Of a stretch of 64,000 nucleotides of DNA, positions 1 through 10,858 are shown piece after piece. Position 1 is the stretch's first letter, and each line of letters begins with the position of its first letter. The notes beneath the pieces are model-generated. The model saw nothing but the letters and a program-made list of their open reading frames with translations, ran no database searches and was not told where the DNA came from. This DNA comes from Niebla homalea (lineage: Eukaryota > Ascomycota > Lecanoromycetes > Lecanorales > Ramalinaceae): positions 1,054,001-1,118,000 of the forward strand of contig JAHGAU010000017.1 in NCBI GenBank assembly GCA_019925105.1, written 5' to 3'. The position numbers and the translations under genes are program-made.

Positions 1-2
1 CA

Positions 3-1469
3 TCTTCTCGCACAAGCAGTCCTTCATTCCAGCAAACAGTCTTCAAACCTGAGCTCATCCAGGGGAATGCAGACGACGCAAACAAGCTACTTAGCCCAGT
101 CATCCTGCAGGTCGTAATAGGTACCTACGAAAAAATCCTACATGGCTTCACTGCAACAATCTCAGGTTTGGCCGAGGATGCAGAGCACCCTATGCGTGTG
201 GAATTTGAAGACACATTTATGTTCAATGCCCATGATTCGTCCATTCGATGCCTCGCTATATCACCCCCCGTACGTGATTCCAAAAAGGTCATCTTGGCTA
301 CTGGTGGCTCTGATCAGGTCATCAATCTTTACTCGCTTTCCACTTGTTCCTCCCCCCCGAGCAGTGCTCATGGTCTATCAAAGCCCTCGTTGACCGGCAA
401 CAAAATAAGAGAAAATATCAGCAACCGCGAGATAGGATCATTGCAGAATCACGCAGGAGCGATCAACTCCCTGGTGTTTCCAACGCGCTCCAAGTTGCTC
501 TCGGCCGCAGAGGACAATACTGTGGGAGTAATGAGGACTCGCGATTGGACCGTCCTTTCTACCATCAAAGCTCCGGTTCCAAAAGCACCTGGGCGACCAA
601 GTGGGGACACTGCTCCGAATGGCGCAGGCCCTGCCGGATTGAATGATCTTGCCATCCATCCTAGCATGAAACTCATGTTGAGCGTTGGCAAGGGCGAGAA
701 GTGTATGCGACTATGGAATCTTGTCACAGGAAAGAAGGCAGGCGTCTTGAACTTTGAGCGCAGCCTTCTGCAGAGTGTCGGAGAAACAAAGCACAGCAGC
801 GGTGAGGGTCGGAACGTGGCTTGGAATTCCAGCGGCGACGAATTCACCATATCTTTTGAGAGGGGTTGCCTTGTCTATGGCATTGATTCCAAGGTCAAAG
901 GCTACATTTTCCCGTCCCCGCGGACCAAAATTCATCAATTGACGTACGTGAGCTCAATTTCTGAAACTGGACAGCCCTGCGAACTATTGACGCTTTCCAC
1001 GGAGGATGGCCGGATACTATTCTATTCACGAACAACGAGCGATGACACTACAGAGGCCTCCTCACACAACCAGCCAATTAAGCCATGCGCTCAGCTAGGA
1101 GAGTCTGCGGTGGCCATGTCTGGGCGTGTCAAGGCTTTCGAGATCATTCCTCTTCCTGACTTCAGCTGTCATTGCTTTGTAACAGGGAGCAGCGATGGCA
1201 CCATCCGATTCTGGTCGGTCAACGCCTCGGAAATTGACTCTGCATTCAAAAGTCCAAGCCAAGCACGAGCCCACAACACTAATCTGACCAGCGAGGACAC
1301 TGATCGGGGTTCTTCAATGCCTCACATAGGACGGCTTATAGGGACTTACGAAGGAGGCAATCGAATAACTTGCCTACAAGCATTCCGAATGAACAATGGC
1401 TCAGTCAATATGTCAAATGGATCGACGCCGGTCAAGACTATGGAGAATGGAATGCTGAATGGGATATGA
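3..1469 (+). CDS. MAK11: MAK11/PAK1IP1-like WD40 ribosome-assembly protein (5' end outside window)
   Basis: The reading frame is already open at base 3 and runs to a TGA at 1467-1469, giving 488 visible residues; the start lies upstream of the window. The visible N-terminus contains VVIGTYEKILHGF, which resembles the first blade of Mak11, followed by WD-type units such as HDSSIRCLAI...GGSDQVINLY, HAGAINSLVF, LNDLAIHP...MRLWNLVTGK and SSDGTIRFWSV. Mak11 and human PAK1IP1 are nuclear or nucleolar beta-propellers needed for 60S subunit maturation (5S RNP/Rpl24 steps). No intron is needed in the visible part. Insertions rich in Ser, Pro and Asn lie between blades 1 and 2 and at the C-terminus. 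Family assignment is from remembered similarity. A general WD40 protein is the alternative. Confidence 0.8.
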   Translation, partial: SSRTSSPSFQQTVFKPELIQGNADDANKLLSPVILQVVIGTYEKILHGFTATISGLAEDAEHPMRVEFEDTFMFNAHDSSIRCLAISPPVRDSKKVILATGGSDQVINLYSLSTCSSPPSSAHGLSKPSLTGNKIRENISNREIGSLQNHAGAINSLVFPTRSKLLSAAEDNTVGVMRTRDWTVLSTIKAPVPKAPGRPSGDTAPNGAGPAGLNDLAIHPSMKLMLSVGKGEKCMRLWNLVTGKKAGVLNFERSLLQSVGETKHSSGEGRNVAWNSSGDEFTISFERGCLVYGIDSKVKGYIFPSPRTKIHQLTYVSSISETGQPCELLTLSTEDGRILFYSRTTSDDTTEASSHNQPIKPCAQLGESAVAMSGRVKAFEIIPLPDFSCHCFVTGSSDGTIRFWSVNASEIDSAFKSPSQARAHNTNLTSEDTDRGSSMPHIGRLIGTYEGGNRITCLQAFRMNNGSVNMSNGSTPVKTMENGMLNGI

Positions 1470-2010
1470 AAAAGCCTCAAAAGTAAGGGGCATTGAGTGA
1501 ACGCACTATCCGGATCGGATTTGACGTGGCAGCTTTGGCGGTGGTGAATTTTGCGTCTTTTGTGCGAGAGATACCCATGATAGAATTGCTGAAATCATGC
1601 TTCTTGTCTTCCAGTCTAGTCATCCAGTCTAGTCATCCAGTCTGACTCGGTGATTGCTGCTCATATGAGTGTAGAGCGAGGAATCTGAAGCATGATTAGA
1701 GTGCTTGGTAGCTTGCAGAACGACAGGCCTGTATTCCGTAATGGGACTAGTAATTAACGTATACAACTTAAGGCTTGCGGGGATTTTATACTTCCGACTC
1801 ACATATCGATATTTCGCATCGATTCCGTACCAAAAGCCTTTTTCTCTCCACTACAGGTTACACAAAGTCCACAAGCTCCCGCGCTTCAAGGACTACATTG
1901 TCGACCAGAATTACAAAGTGTCAAATTAACGACTGTTTCAGCACACGAACCTTTTCGATCTTGGTCTTGCCCCGGAGCGCTCACCAGCACCGAGAAACGT
2001 AATCGCAAAT
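1470..2010. other. Intergenic region MAK11 to eIF2 gamma
   Basis: This 541-bp stretch must hold the MAK11 3' end and the eIF2 gamma promoter and leader. Apart from the 13-nt repeat I see no coding potential. The 60-80 nt before the eIF2 gamma ATG are pyrimidine- and AC-rich, as in fungal leaders. Confidence 0.6.
1611..1643. repeat. 13-nt tandem repeat, about 2.5 copies
   Basis: The unit CCAGTCTAGTCAT occurs twice in full and once in part (CCAGTCT). It lies 140 bp downstream of the MAK11 stop, in the MAK11-eIF2 gamma intergenic stretch. Confidence 0.85.
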
Positions 2011-3660
2011 ATGGCCACAAATGGCGACATGCCCTCCGAGGAGTCGGAGCCTGAGTCTCCTCAGGTCGATGCGGTAGAAGATAACGATATTGTCATGGAC
2101 GAAGAACCTCTGGATAAGCCCAAATCAGCGCTCAAGAAAACGGAACCAATACCAGAGATACAAAGACCAGAACTACCAGAGCAGCCCGACCCCAAAACCC
2201 TTGACGTTTCCAAATTGACGCCCTTGTCACCTGAGATCATAGCCCGGCAGGCGACCATAAATATAGGCACCATAGGGCATGTGGCGCATGGAAAGTCAAC
2301 CGTGGTGAAGGCGATATCGGGAGTGCAGACCGTTCGCTTCAAGAACGAATTGGAGAGGAACATCACCATCAAGCTTGGTTATGCAAACGCAAAGATCTAC
2401 AAGTGTGAAAATGAGGCATGTCCGCGGCCAACGTGCTACAAGAGCTACAAGAGCGAGAAGGAAGTCGACCCCCCGTGTGAGCGGCCGGGGTGCGGGGGAC
2501 ACTACAGGCTGGTCAGACATGTGTCGTCAGTCTTTCATTGCCTGATGATGACGGATGTCAAGCTGACGTCTTCCTAGATTCGTGGACTGCCCTGGGCACG
2601 ACATTCTCATGAGTACCATGTTGTCCGGCGCAGCAGTCATGGACGCTGCGCTTCTCCTCATCGCTGGCAACGAATCCTGCCCGCAACCGCAAACCTCGGA
2701 GCATCTGGCCGCAATCGAGATCATGAAGCTCGACCACATCATCATCCTCCAGAATAAAGTCGACTTGATGAGATCAGAAGGCGCCGAGCAACATTTCAAA
2801 TCCATTGAGAATTTCGTACGAGGGACAGTGGCCGATAAATCCCCCATTATTCCGATATCTGCCCAACTGAAGTACAACATAGATGCCATCAACGAAAGGA
2901 TCGTCAACAAGATCCCTGTCCCAATTCGAGACTTTGCTCAGGCGCCACATATGATCATCATCCGTAGCTTTGATGTGAATAAGCCCGGAGCAGAGATCGA
3001 GGATCTCAAGGGGGGAGTAGCAGGCGGGAGTATCCTGACAGGGGTGCTGAAGCTTGACGATGAAATCGAGATTCGACCTGGTTTAGTGACCAAAGACGAG
3101 CAAGGCAAGATCAAGTGCCGACCGATTTTCAGTAGAGTCGTCTCGCTCTTCGCCGAGCATAACGACCTGAAATTCGCCGTCCCAGGTGGCCTCATAGGTG
3201 TTGGTACGAGAGTCGATCCCACGCTCTGCCGTGCCGATCGGTTGGTCGGCTTCGTCCTAGGTCTCAAAGGCAGACTCCCCTCCATCTACACCGAGCTGGA
3301 AGTCAGCTTCGTACTGCTTCGGAGACTCTTGGGTGTGAAGACTGCAGACGGCAAACAGGCTAAAGTGGCCAAGCTTACCAAGAGCGAAGTTCTCATGGTC
3401 AACATTGGCTCTACCGCCACCGGAGCAAAGATCATGGGGGTAAAAGCCGATGCTGCCAAGATCCAATTGACAAGTCCTGCATGTACCGAAATAGGAGAAA
3501 AGATTGCGCTGAGCAGGAGGATTGACAAACATTGGCGGCTCATTGGATGGGCCAATATCAGAGCGTGAGTGACCATCTTTGCCCTTCAGAGCAGGCAGAG
3601 AGATTGAAGACTAATCACCAACTCCACAGGGGAACGACGCTGGAGCCGACAATCGAGTGA
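2011..3660 (+). CDS. GCD11: Translation initiation factor eIF2 subunit gamma
   Basis: Three exons, 2011-2525, 2578-3564 and 3630-3660, encode 510 residues. The protein is the GTP-binding core of eIF2, which brings initiator Met-tRNA to the 40S subunit. G motifs are visible: GHVAHGKST at residues 89-97, DCPGH at 175-179 and NKVD at 231-234. The Cys-rich insertion characteristic of eIF2 gamma ([11 protein letters not shown]...[10 protein letters not shown]) precedes the first intron, followed by EF-Tu-like domains 2 and 3. Both introns are GT-AG; intron 1 (52 nt) has CTGAC and intron 2 (65 nt) CTAAT branch motifs. The last exon adds only GTTLEPTIE, matching the conserved family C-terminus. The N-terminal 60 residues are acidic and Pro-rich, as in other fungi. 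Confidence 0.97.
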
Positions 3661-3955
3661 ATGCAATGCCCTATGTTGTCCCGGCAGTCTGGGGAAGTTT
3701 GGCATGAGCAAAGATGCTCGATTGCAGCATAGATGTTTCATGCGTAACACGATCAATCACGAGAGTCACGCCCCTGACCTAGATACCCTGTTGACATGAG
3801 TCGCCGTAGTCGATCTGTGATCTGCTCAGGGAGCATGAATCGAAGACCACAATAGATCCAACGCCTAGGACTATGTACAAAATACAAAGTCATCTTTCAA
3901 ATTTGATCATGATTGTTCTTCCATCCTCCTCATTTTCTCTTTTTTTCCCCCTCGA

Positions 3956-4744
3956 TCACTTTGTCACCTTGTCCTTCGCCTGAAGCGCCGTTTGTTTCGC
4001 CTGAGTTGCGATATCTTGTGCTCCCACCTTCGCGTCTGCCGCAATATTCTTGCCCTCAGCACCGACCGCCTTTGCTTCACCCTTGGCCCTTGCCGCCAAT
4101 TGAGCTTCTCTACCTCCGTAGCTGTATTCCGTCAGATGACGATCCACTTTCTCACCCACACATGCTTTCCAACTCCTCTCCCAAAAATGATCTCAGGGTT
4201 GACTCACTTCCAGTACTGCATATAACGGTAGCCTTGCGTCGTTTGCGCCCCGAAATTGACAAAGTGGCAGGCGAAGAGGAGGTAGTTCTTGGGCGTCACG
4301 GCGAGGGCATAGCGCATGAACGTGCCGGCATAGACGGTCAGGGCGGCGGTCATGCGGCCGGAAATGCTGCAGATTGATGGATTGATATCAGTATCGGTTT
4401 TTCGATCAGACGGCAGTCGAATGACATTTGGGGGAACGGGGCCCTGGGATTTTGCGAGCGTCCAAGGACTCGGAGGGGAATGTCACGTACATCTCGGGAT
4501 CTTTTTGGGTGTCCAAGATTGCTGCTATCGGGATGCCGAAGTTGGAGGCCGGGCCCCAGAAATCTACTCATGGTCCTCGATTAGCAAATGGCCTCACAAC
4601 TCAATATAAGCCGGCGCATGGGCATGTAGGGGTATCCCAAAGCCTAGAGAGGGCAGGACACAACGTACGGGTAGAGCAGAAGTAGTCAGAGACGGGGTTG
4701 GACCGTATCCTGGCGTTGATGCCCTTGATCGCGGCAGCAGCCAT
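3956..4744 (-). CDS. MPC1: Mitochondrial pyruvate carrier subunit MPC1
   Basis: Four exons on minus: 4744-4669, 4563-4491, 4366-4208 and 4121-3956, giving 157 residues. Conserved motifs appear in order across the junctions: THFWGPASNFGIPIAAI, DPEIISGRMT, YALAVTPKNYLLFACH and GYRYMQYWNYGGRE. MPC1 pairs with a second small subunit in the inner mitochondrial membrane to import pyruvate. The C-terminal exon encodes about 45 extra residues rich in Ala, Lys and Gln, likely helical and soluble. Junctions use GTACGT, GTACGT and GTGAGT donors. The last acceptor (before YGGRE) was chosen because it restores the family motif; a nearby AG would change only one or two residues. The pyruvate carboxylase gene 15 kb away acts on the same metabolite, but the two are not co-oriented. 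Confidence 0.92.
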
Positions 4745-5422
4745 TTTTGTGAGAGTGTGAAAGTAGCGCAGACAAGATCAAAACACCTAAGATCAATAAA
4801 AATGCAAGGAGACTTTCCAATTGTGGCAGAAGCTTCCAAAATGATTTCGACTTTTGACGTCCTGTTTGCACTTTCGGAATACCAAGCCTTTCTAAACTTA
4901 TCGCCGGCATTTAACGACGCTCCCCCGTAGGGCTGAAGTGTGGAGCCGCTAGCCACTCACCCTTATGAATGATGAAAAGCTCTCAAGGCTCTCCGGCTCC
5001 TCTTTTCTCTCTTCTCCATGAACAACGCAAAAAATTTAAACATTCTTCACAAAAGCATTCCGATGAGACGGCAAGCTGAGCTTCGGCAAGGCAGTGCTTC
5101 CATGATGTCTGGAAATCGTCACGTAGAATGGAGATTAACCATCTAATAGTGGGCCGGTCTTGGGTGCAGCGTTTCTCGGCTCTATCAAGTCCCTGTGGGA
5201 GAGGCTGCAATGACTGGCTGAACATTCCTCAATTGATCATGCTCCTCCTAATGTAACGAATAGAGCTTGAGCAGGAGTCAGTGAGTATGGAAGGGCAAGT
5301 CAATGTCTCCGCGTTGGTGAGCGTGCATCTTTTAGAATATCAGTATAAGTATGGTGCACAATTTGGAGAGAGAGGGTCAAGTAGGCCACTGAAGTTGTGT
5401 ATTCATGCCTCGTCTCATGATT
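4745..5422. other. Intergenic region between MPC1 and INSIG genes
   Basis: Holds the MPC1 promoter and the INSIG-type gene 3' end. The short frames here lack family similarity and splice logic. I see no RNA gene or repeat. Confidence 0.5.
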
Positions 5423-6556
5423 TTACCATGCGCTCGCTTTTCTGCCTTCAGTCCCCAAGGGTAGCCTTCTGCCGATATTTCCAAAGCAGACACTGCTACA
5501 AAAGAAGACGCTCGCTATCCACGTCACAACCCCTATACTTTCATTACTGATCATGCCGTTGTTCATTAGCCCATAGCTATCATACGAGCCGTTCAGTGCA
5601 GCTCCTGCTAGTGGGGACGGCGTGGCTGGTGAAGGTACGATGTCCGGATCGACTCCGAAAGCAATTGCAGTCCCCGCCAGACCCACGACCAGAGAAAGTA
5701 AGAATCCTGGCTTTGACCGGTCAAGCAGATACCACAGCACTGGATTGACAAGCGCCAGAGTGAGTGAGACTTGTAGAGTTGATTGCCATGGCAGCCGTCT
5801 AATGGCAAAAGCAATGCCCACGAATGCCCCAATGCCCCGGACCACGGGATTCCAGTCCGCTCCCAGACCTAGATTATCAAACCCTTGGCGTTGATCCTCC
5901 TCCTTCTTTTCCGTCTCGTCTTCCGTGTCACCAGATGCAAAGGCTGCCTTGTCGATACCCAAGACGTCCTCCCACAAGACGTCTACCCAGGGTAGGAGAC
6001 CTCCCAATAAGACGCCCACTCCGCCCCAGGCAGCAAGGTATGCCCATGACCACCGCGGCAGCAGTGCCCCGATATGCACCGGAGCTAACTGCTCGTGATC
6101 ATGTAAGCGGGATATGATGGCCCCGTAAGCTACTCCAAATCCGAACAACAGGCATGATCGTAAGAGTATCTGGGCGACCTTCTGGGGGGCGCTCGGACGG
6201 TGGTGGTGGTGGTGGGAAGAGGATGGTGTCCGCCTTAGGCCCGGGCGCTCGAATGCCCCAATGACTGGCGGCCTCTTGTCGTCTTCTAAGCTGGTCGTTG
6301 AAAGCGGGGTCTGAATACCAACGCCCCAGGAAGGGGTAGGTGGACCCGTTCTTGTTGAGTCATAGTCTGCGGGTGCATAAATGCCGAAGAGAGTCGAGGA
6401 AGTGAGATTCAGAACGGAGCGAGTCCGTGATGCAAAGGTGTCAGAGGAAACGTCTGCCGGCGTTGAAGGAGACGAGTCGGAGAGGGATGAGGAACTGACA
6501 GTGAACGGTCGTTGTGGCTGCGGGCTCAATAGCCGAGGATTGTCTTCTGCTGCCAT
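5423..6556 (-). CDS. INSIG-domain ER membrane protein
   Basis: A single exon of 377 residues. Residues 1-125 are low-complexity (Ser/Pro/Thr-rich, with a run of five His) and probably cytosolic. From about residue 130 there are alternating hydrophobic segments: LLFGFGVAYGAIISRLH, then a Trp-rich pair (WSWAYLAAWGGVGVLLGGLLPW), GIGAFVGIAFAIRRLPW, LTLALVNPVLWYLLDR and LLSLVVGLAGTAIAFG. The order and the WKSTLQ-like motif (WQSTLQVSLTLA) fit the INSIG/Nsg family, which binds sterol-sensing proteins (HMG-CoA reductase, SCAP) in the ER. An acidic loop (GDTEDETEKKEEDQRQ) separates segments 2 and 3. Function in sterol control is inferred from the family only. Confidence 0.85.
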   Translation of the reverse strand: MAAEDNPRLLSPQPQRPFTVSSSSLSDSSPSTPADVSSDTFASRTRSVLNLTSSTLFGIYAPADYDSTRTGPPTPSWGVGIQTPLSTTSLEDDKRPPVIGAFERPGLRRTPSSSHHHHHRPSAPQKVAQILLRSCLLFGFGVAYGAIISRLHDHEQLAPVHIGALLPRWSWAYLAAWGGVGVLLGGLLPWVDVLWEDVLGIDKAAFASGDTEDETEKKEEDQRQGFDNLGLGADWNPVVRGIGAFVGIAFAIRRLPWQSTLQVSLTLALVNPVLWYLLDRSKPGFLLSLVVGLAGTAIAFGVDPDIVPSPATPSPLAGAALNGSYDSYGLMNNGMISNESIGVVTWIASVFFCSSVCFGNIGRRLPLGTEGRKASAW

Positions 6557-7129
6557 TGGTTCTGAGTCTGTGATGGAGTGTAAGGTAGACGAGGCTCAGG
6601 ATAGCTCCTGAACAATACGTGGAATTTGAGGTGAAAGCATCTGAGAGACAGGTAGAGGCAAGAGGGATAATAAGCCAGTGGAGTGGGTCCGGAGATTCAG
6701 CCGGTAGTGTTTTCAAGTGCTGACGAGGCAGTCAACGATGTGTATGACTAGATCTGACTTTTTGAAGCCAAGAAAATGGGCAGCCTAAGTATAAATGCAG
6801 CGTTGGTGGCTTTGTTCAACGCATGACCAGTTGGGCGAGAAGAACTAAAATCGTACAAACACAGAGCATGAGAAATATGGCGCCTGCATGATGCGCCCGA
6901 ATCCGTGCCCTGACCCCACTTTACTGGCGTAGTTCTTGTCTGCACATGCAGTTCGGACCCCGGCCAGGACCCTGTGCGGAACGTCTATTTTTTCGTCAGC
7001 AGATACGATAAATTTTGCATAACAATAATACATTGGCTGTATAACTCTACGATTAAACTTCATCAAGGCATAAGCGAATAAAATCTGCTCTCAACCATCA
7101 ACACCCGTCTGTGCCACTCAATACATACC
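6557..7129. promoter_or_regulatory. Divergent promoter region, INSIG and bL34m genes
   Basis: A 573-bp interval between two divergently transcribed start codons. No coding exon, tRNA or clear repeat was found. The sequence just before the bL34m ATG (ACATACCATG) is a good fungal start context. Confidence 0.5.
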
Positions 7130-7549
7130 ATGCAATGCCTACGTGTTCTCCGCGCTCCAGCTTTTACCACTCGCCCTTTTGCTCAAAGCTTCAAAGCAAC
7201 TCATCTCGCTAGACGGTATTGACTCTCACTTCATGGTATCAAAGCTTGATGACTCACACTATCGACCAGATCAATATCGATACTATCGCTTACCCGTCCC
7301 TCCATAACGCTACCCTCACGCATCCCAGATCTTGCGTGCGAATTCCCAGCACCAGACCTACTCCCCCGCATATCCACACATCCTTCGCTTGCACACATAC
7401 AACTGCGGAACGGACCTAGAGACACATTCAATCCAAGCCATAGGGTACGAAAGCGACGACATGGGTTCTTATCGCGACTGAGGACCAGGAACGGGAGGAA
7501 GACTCTCAAAAGACGTCAGCTCAAGAGGAGGAGTACATTAAGTCATTAA
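7130..7549 (+). CDS. Mitochondrial large-subunit ribosomal protein bL34m
   Basis: Two exons, 7130-7215 and 7270-7549, encode 121 residues; no single frame contains the whole protein. The C-terminal half carries the hallmark of bL34: RNGPRDTFNPSHRVRKRRHG, then FLSRLRTRNGRKTLKRRQLK and a final SH before the stop. The N-terminal exon (MQCLRVLRAPAFTTRPFAQ...) is rich in Arg, Ser and Thr and lacks acidic residues, as expected of a mitochondrial targeting sequence. The 54-nt intron is GT-AG; phase 2 at the donor fits only the acceptor at 7268-7269. The fungal spacer motif PRISTHPSL supports the joined frame. It acts in mitochondrial translation. Confidence 0.9.
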
Positions 7550-7644
7550 ATCTTTGGCCTTTCAGCGTGTCTGCATGGCGTCTATCTACTTCTAAACAGT
7601 GGTCCCGAGGATGCCGCTATGGGAGTGGACCGCATCCATACAAG

Positions 7645-10600
7645 TCACTTATATTCCGCACCATGACTGCCTTCTTTGGATCCATCAGAGTCCTCATCAC
7701 CCTCTTCAAGCTCGTCCTCATCCTCGTCCACCTCTGCATCAATACCAAGACCATAGTCATCTTGGAAAAAACTCAGGGGCTTGACTTCTGGCTTGTATTT
7801 CAAGCCCTCAAATTCTTTGCAGAGGCTTTCCACCATGATTGGCGCACAAGTTGCTAAAAGAATACTCGTTTCTGGTCTGAAAAGGGGAAGGATGATGGAC
7901 TTCATAGCGGCTTTGATCTCGTCAAAGGTTACCTTCCTCACCTTTTCCAGCATAGTCTTTGGCCAGTCATTGGGGATTTCTTTCACGGCCTGCCTCACGA
8001 AGCTGCTCTGTGCCGCCCCCGCCATTGTGGCTTCTGAATCGGCGAAAGAGAGAACGATCGAGCTGATGGCACCCTCTAACGCCAAATGATCGAAAGCTGT
8101 CTTTCCTGAAACGAACCCTTCTACAACCTGCTGGCTAGCTTCAAAGGCTTTGAAGCTATCTGGCGAGCGATAGATGTCAAGAGACACATGGCCAGAATCC
8201 GTGTACATGCGCAGATTGGCACCGTAAGCAAGACCAGTTCCTCGGACTGCAACCCAGAGGGGTCCTTCTACCGCATTCAAGTATGCTGTTGTGACCATCA
8301 AAGCCGGTATTTGCGGGTCAAGGGGCGAGTTTGGACCCTTAGCGTCGACGAGAAGGAAGGACGAGTCAATTGTAGGCATTGGAATGACATACGCTGTGTC
8401 ACCCGGCTTCTTGCCCAACTCGTTGAGCCGAGAATAAGGTGTCTCTAGTTTTCTGATCGGTTTGGAGCTATCAAGTCCCTCAGTGAGCTTTGCCCAGGCT
8501 CCCACCGGCCGTTCAAGCTTTCGTACGTCGGCAATGGTGAGGATGCGGAAATTGGAAGGCTCGAAGAGCAAGGTGTTAATCTCCTTGAGTTGGGAAATGA
8601 GAGTTTCTGGCTCGGTCTGCAACAGCTTTCTCACATGTTTGAGGTACAGTGCTTTAACAAGAGTAGAACATGCACGTCCAATGGATGAAGGCTTTGAGAC
8701 AAGCATTTCATCAACAGTCTTGACCATGTCGCTGCCACTTCGCTTCTCCTCGGGGATCTCAGCAAGCAGACGCGCAACAGTAGATTCAATGCGGTCAAGG
8801 TCGAAAATGGACTGAAACATAAGCTCTCGAAGCCAGCGAATAGCCAGCTGATACTTCTCGGCCTCGATCTGAATGGCGATGTTCAAGGTCTCTGAATTGC
8901 CCAGCGATTTCCCGAACTTCATGCCATAGCCTACCGTGTCTCGATCAAGTTCCATAACAATGTCCTCAAACTCGATCTTCTTCCCGTCTCTCATCATGGG
9001 TGTGGAGAAGAAATTCGCCACATAGATTGAGAGCAAGGGGCGCAATTGGAGTGGAAGGACATCTGTTCCAATCAGAAGAGACAAGGTGGCGAAGTTAGAT
9101 TTGACGTGTTCGAAGTGGATGAATAATTTGCTATTAGCTTCGTCTTTATCAACGATATCCTGAATGGGATTATTCAGGCGCTCAGGCTTCTTGGCTGCCC
9201 CTGATCTTGCAGTAATGGTGTTGATGAACTTGATTAGGGTCGGATCCGGGATCTCGAAGCGTTCTAGAAGTCCATTGGGGACGTCCCTATCGTTCTCTGC
9301 TTTGGCTTCCGCAAGCCTTTTTGCCAATCGTTCCAACCCTTCAGCTCCAAGCTTGTCTCTGCGAGCTTCGACGCGAAGCTTTTCCTCCTGCTTCAACCTT
9401 TCGGAAAGCTGTATCGACGGCTTTCCCAGGATCGTGACGTGTTTGGCTTCGGAAAGCCAGCTCTGGATCTTTTCCTTCCACTGCCCATCAGTCCAATGCT
9501 CTAGTGTATCATAATCCGATAGACTTCCAAGATCTGCAAGCAATGTAGATCCGTCGCGATTGCCAAATAAGAAATCCCTAATAATGGTCTCAGTGAAAAA
9601 TTCTGCAGAGCTTTCTGCTTGGAATTTGATTTGCCTCCTCTCGACGTTGATGCAATCTTTCATGAATCTCATGTCAATAGGTCTGCTTGCTGCTTCCCTC
9701 AAAAGCTCAAAAAATCTTTTTTCTACCGTCTCCAGCTCTTCAGTGGCTACGCTGCTTATGGTGAATTGTATGACTGCGTGAGGACGAAATTCCGTTCCAT
9801 GCCAGACACCACTCGCAAGCTGCTCTTTTTCGACCATCGTGTTGTCCAGTATTGACGCTGAAGACCCCGCGAGGTAGCGAAGTAGAACAAGTAGGGCCGC
9901 GCCTATGTGGATGTAAGCTTCCCCCAGGAAATGAGATTGGACCTGGAGCGGACTTACAAAGAAGATTGTCATGGTAGGGGGGTCCGAAGAAGCTGATCAA
10001 AATCTCGCCTACTGATTCGTCTTCTTCAGGAAAGTCAACGACCTTGAGAACAGATTCCTCAAGTAAAGGGGCTTGCTTCGAATCGATCCAAGGCCTCTTG
10101 AAAGGTGCGTCTATGCTTGGAACGTCACCGTCCATGGTCTCCTCAAAGTTGTGGACAACGTCGAGAAGGTTGGGATGATCAACAGCGCCAACGAGTATCA
10201 GACAGAGATTCCTAGGTTGGTACATATTTTTGTGAAATTCCCGTATTCGATCGGCGCCCAATTTCCGAAGCTGCTCCATCATACCTCCTGTCTCATATCT
10301 GAACCCGATCCCGTCTGGGTACATGAGGCGTTTGTACTCCAGATCCATCAATTCGGCCTGGGTATTCTGTACACCCTGCATTTCTGAATACACGACACCG
10401 GCATCATTACCTTCAGGATCAATATGGTGAACCTCTGTGTAACAGCCTGCATCAGTCAGGGTAGGAGCGATGACGTGTTCGAGGTATATTGGAAGTATTT
10501 GAGCAAAACCTTGCCAGCCAGCAGTGTCAAGGGTGTAGGCAGTATGGTCAGTTGCAGTCCAAGCATTGGTGGTGGAGTAAGCCCTGGTTGCAAGTTTGTC

Positions 10601-10858
10601 CAGTACGCCTTTGTACTGGTAGCTCTTCGACCCCATGAAGCACAAATGCTCAAGGGTGTGGGGGGCACCAGAATCATCATGAACCTCTGTGGCAAGGGTG
10701 AAATAGCCGTTCACCTTAGGACCCTCTTGATCGACGACTACGATTCTCATGCCAGTCTTCTTGGACTCATACTGGGTAAGACTAGTTGGAGAGTAATCGG
10801 TTCTGAAGTTTTGGATCTTCCGAAAATGGGGATTCAACCCGCTCGTAGCAGAAGGCAT
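7645..10858 (-). CDS. M16-family metalloprotease, yeast Sdd3 (YOL098C) type
   Basis: Two exons, 10858-9958 and 9902-7645, give 1052 residues. The inverted zinc motif HTLEH is at residues 67-71, followed by the family block EHLCFMGSKSYQYKGVLDKL. A likely third zinc ligand lies in VVYSEMQGVQN. The size and the four-domain layout of M16C peptidases (two active-type and two inactive-type halves) fit the fungal Sdd3/YOL098C group, whose substrates are poorly known. A very acidic tail (DAEVDEDEDELEEGDEDSDG) ends the protein. The start is set at the ATG encoding MPSATSG, just before the conserved RKIQNFRTDYSPTSLTQYES region. The frame remains open upstream without an ATG; a possible extra 5' exon is described in the findings. 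The 55-nt intron uses GTAAGT and ATAG. Confidence 0.93.

Noticed and set aside
449..850. 133-codon minus-strand frame inside the MAK11-like gene
   Set aside because: Lies antisense to a well-supported WD40 coding frame; no family similarity.
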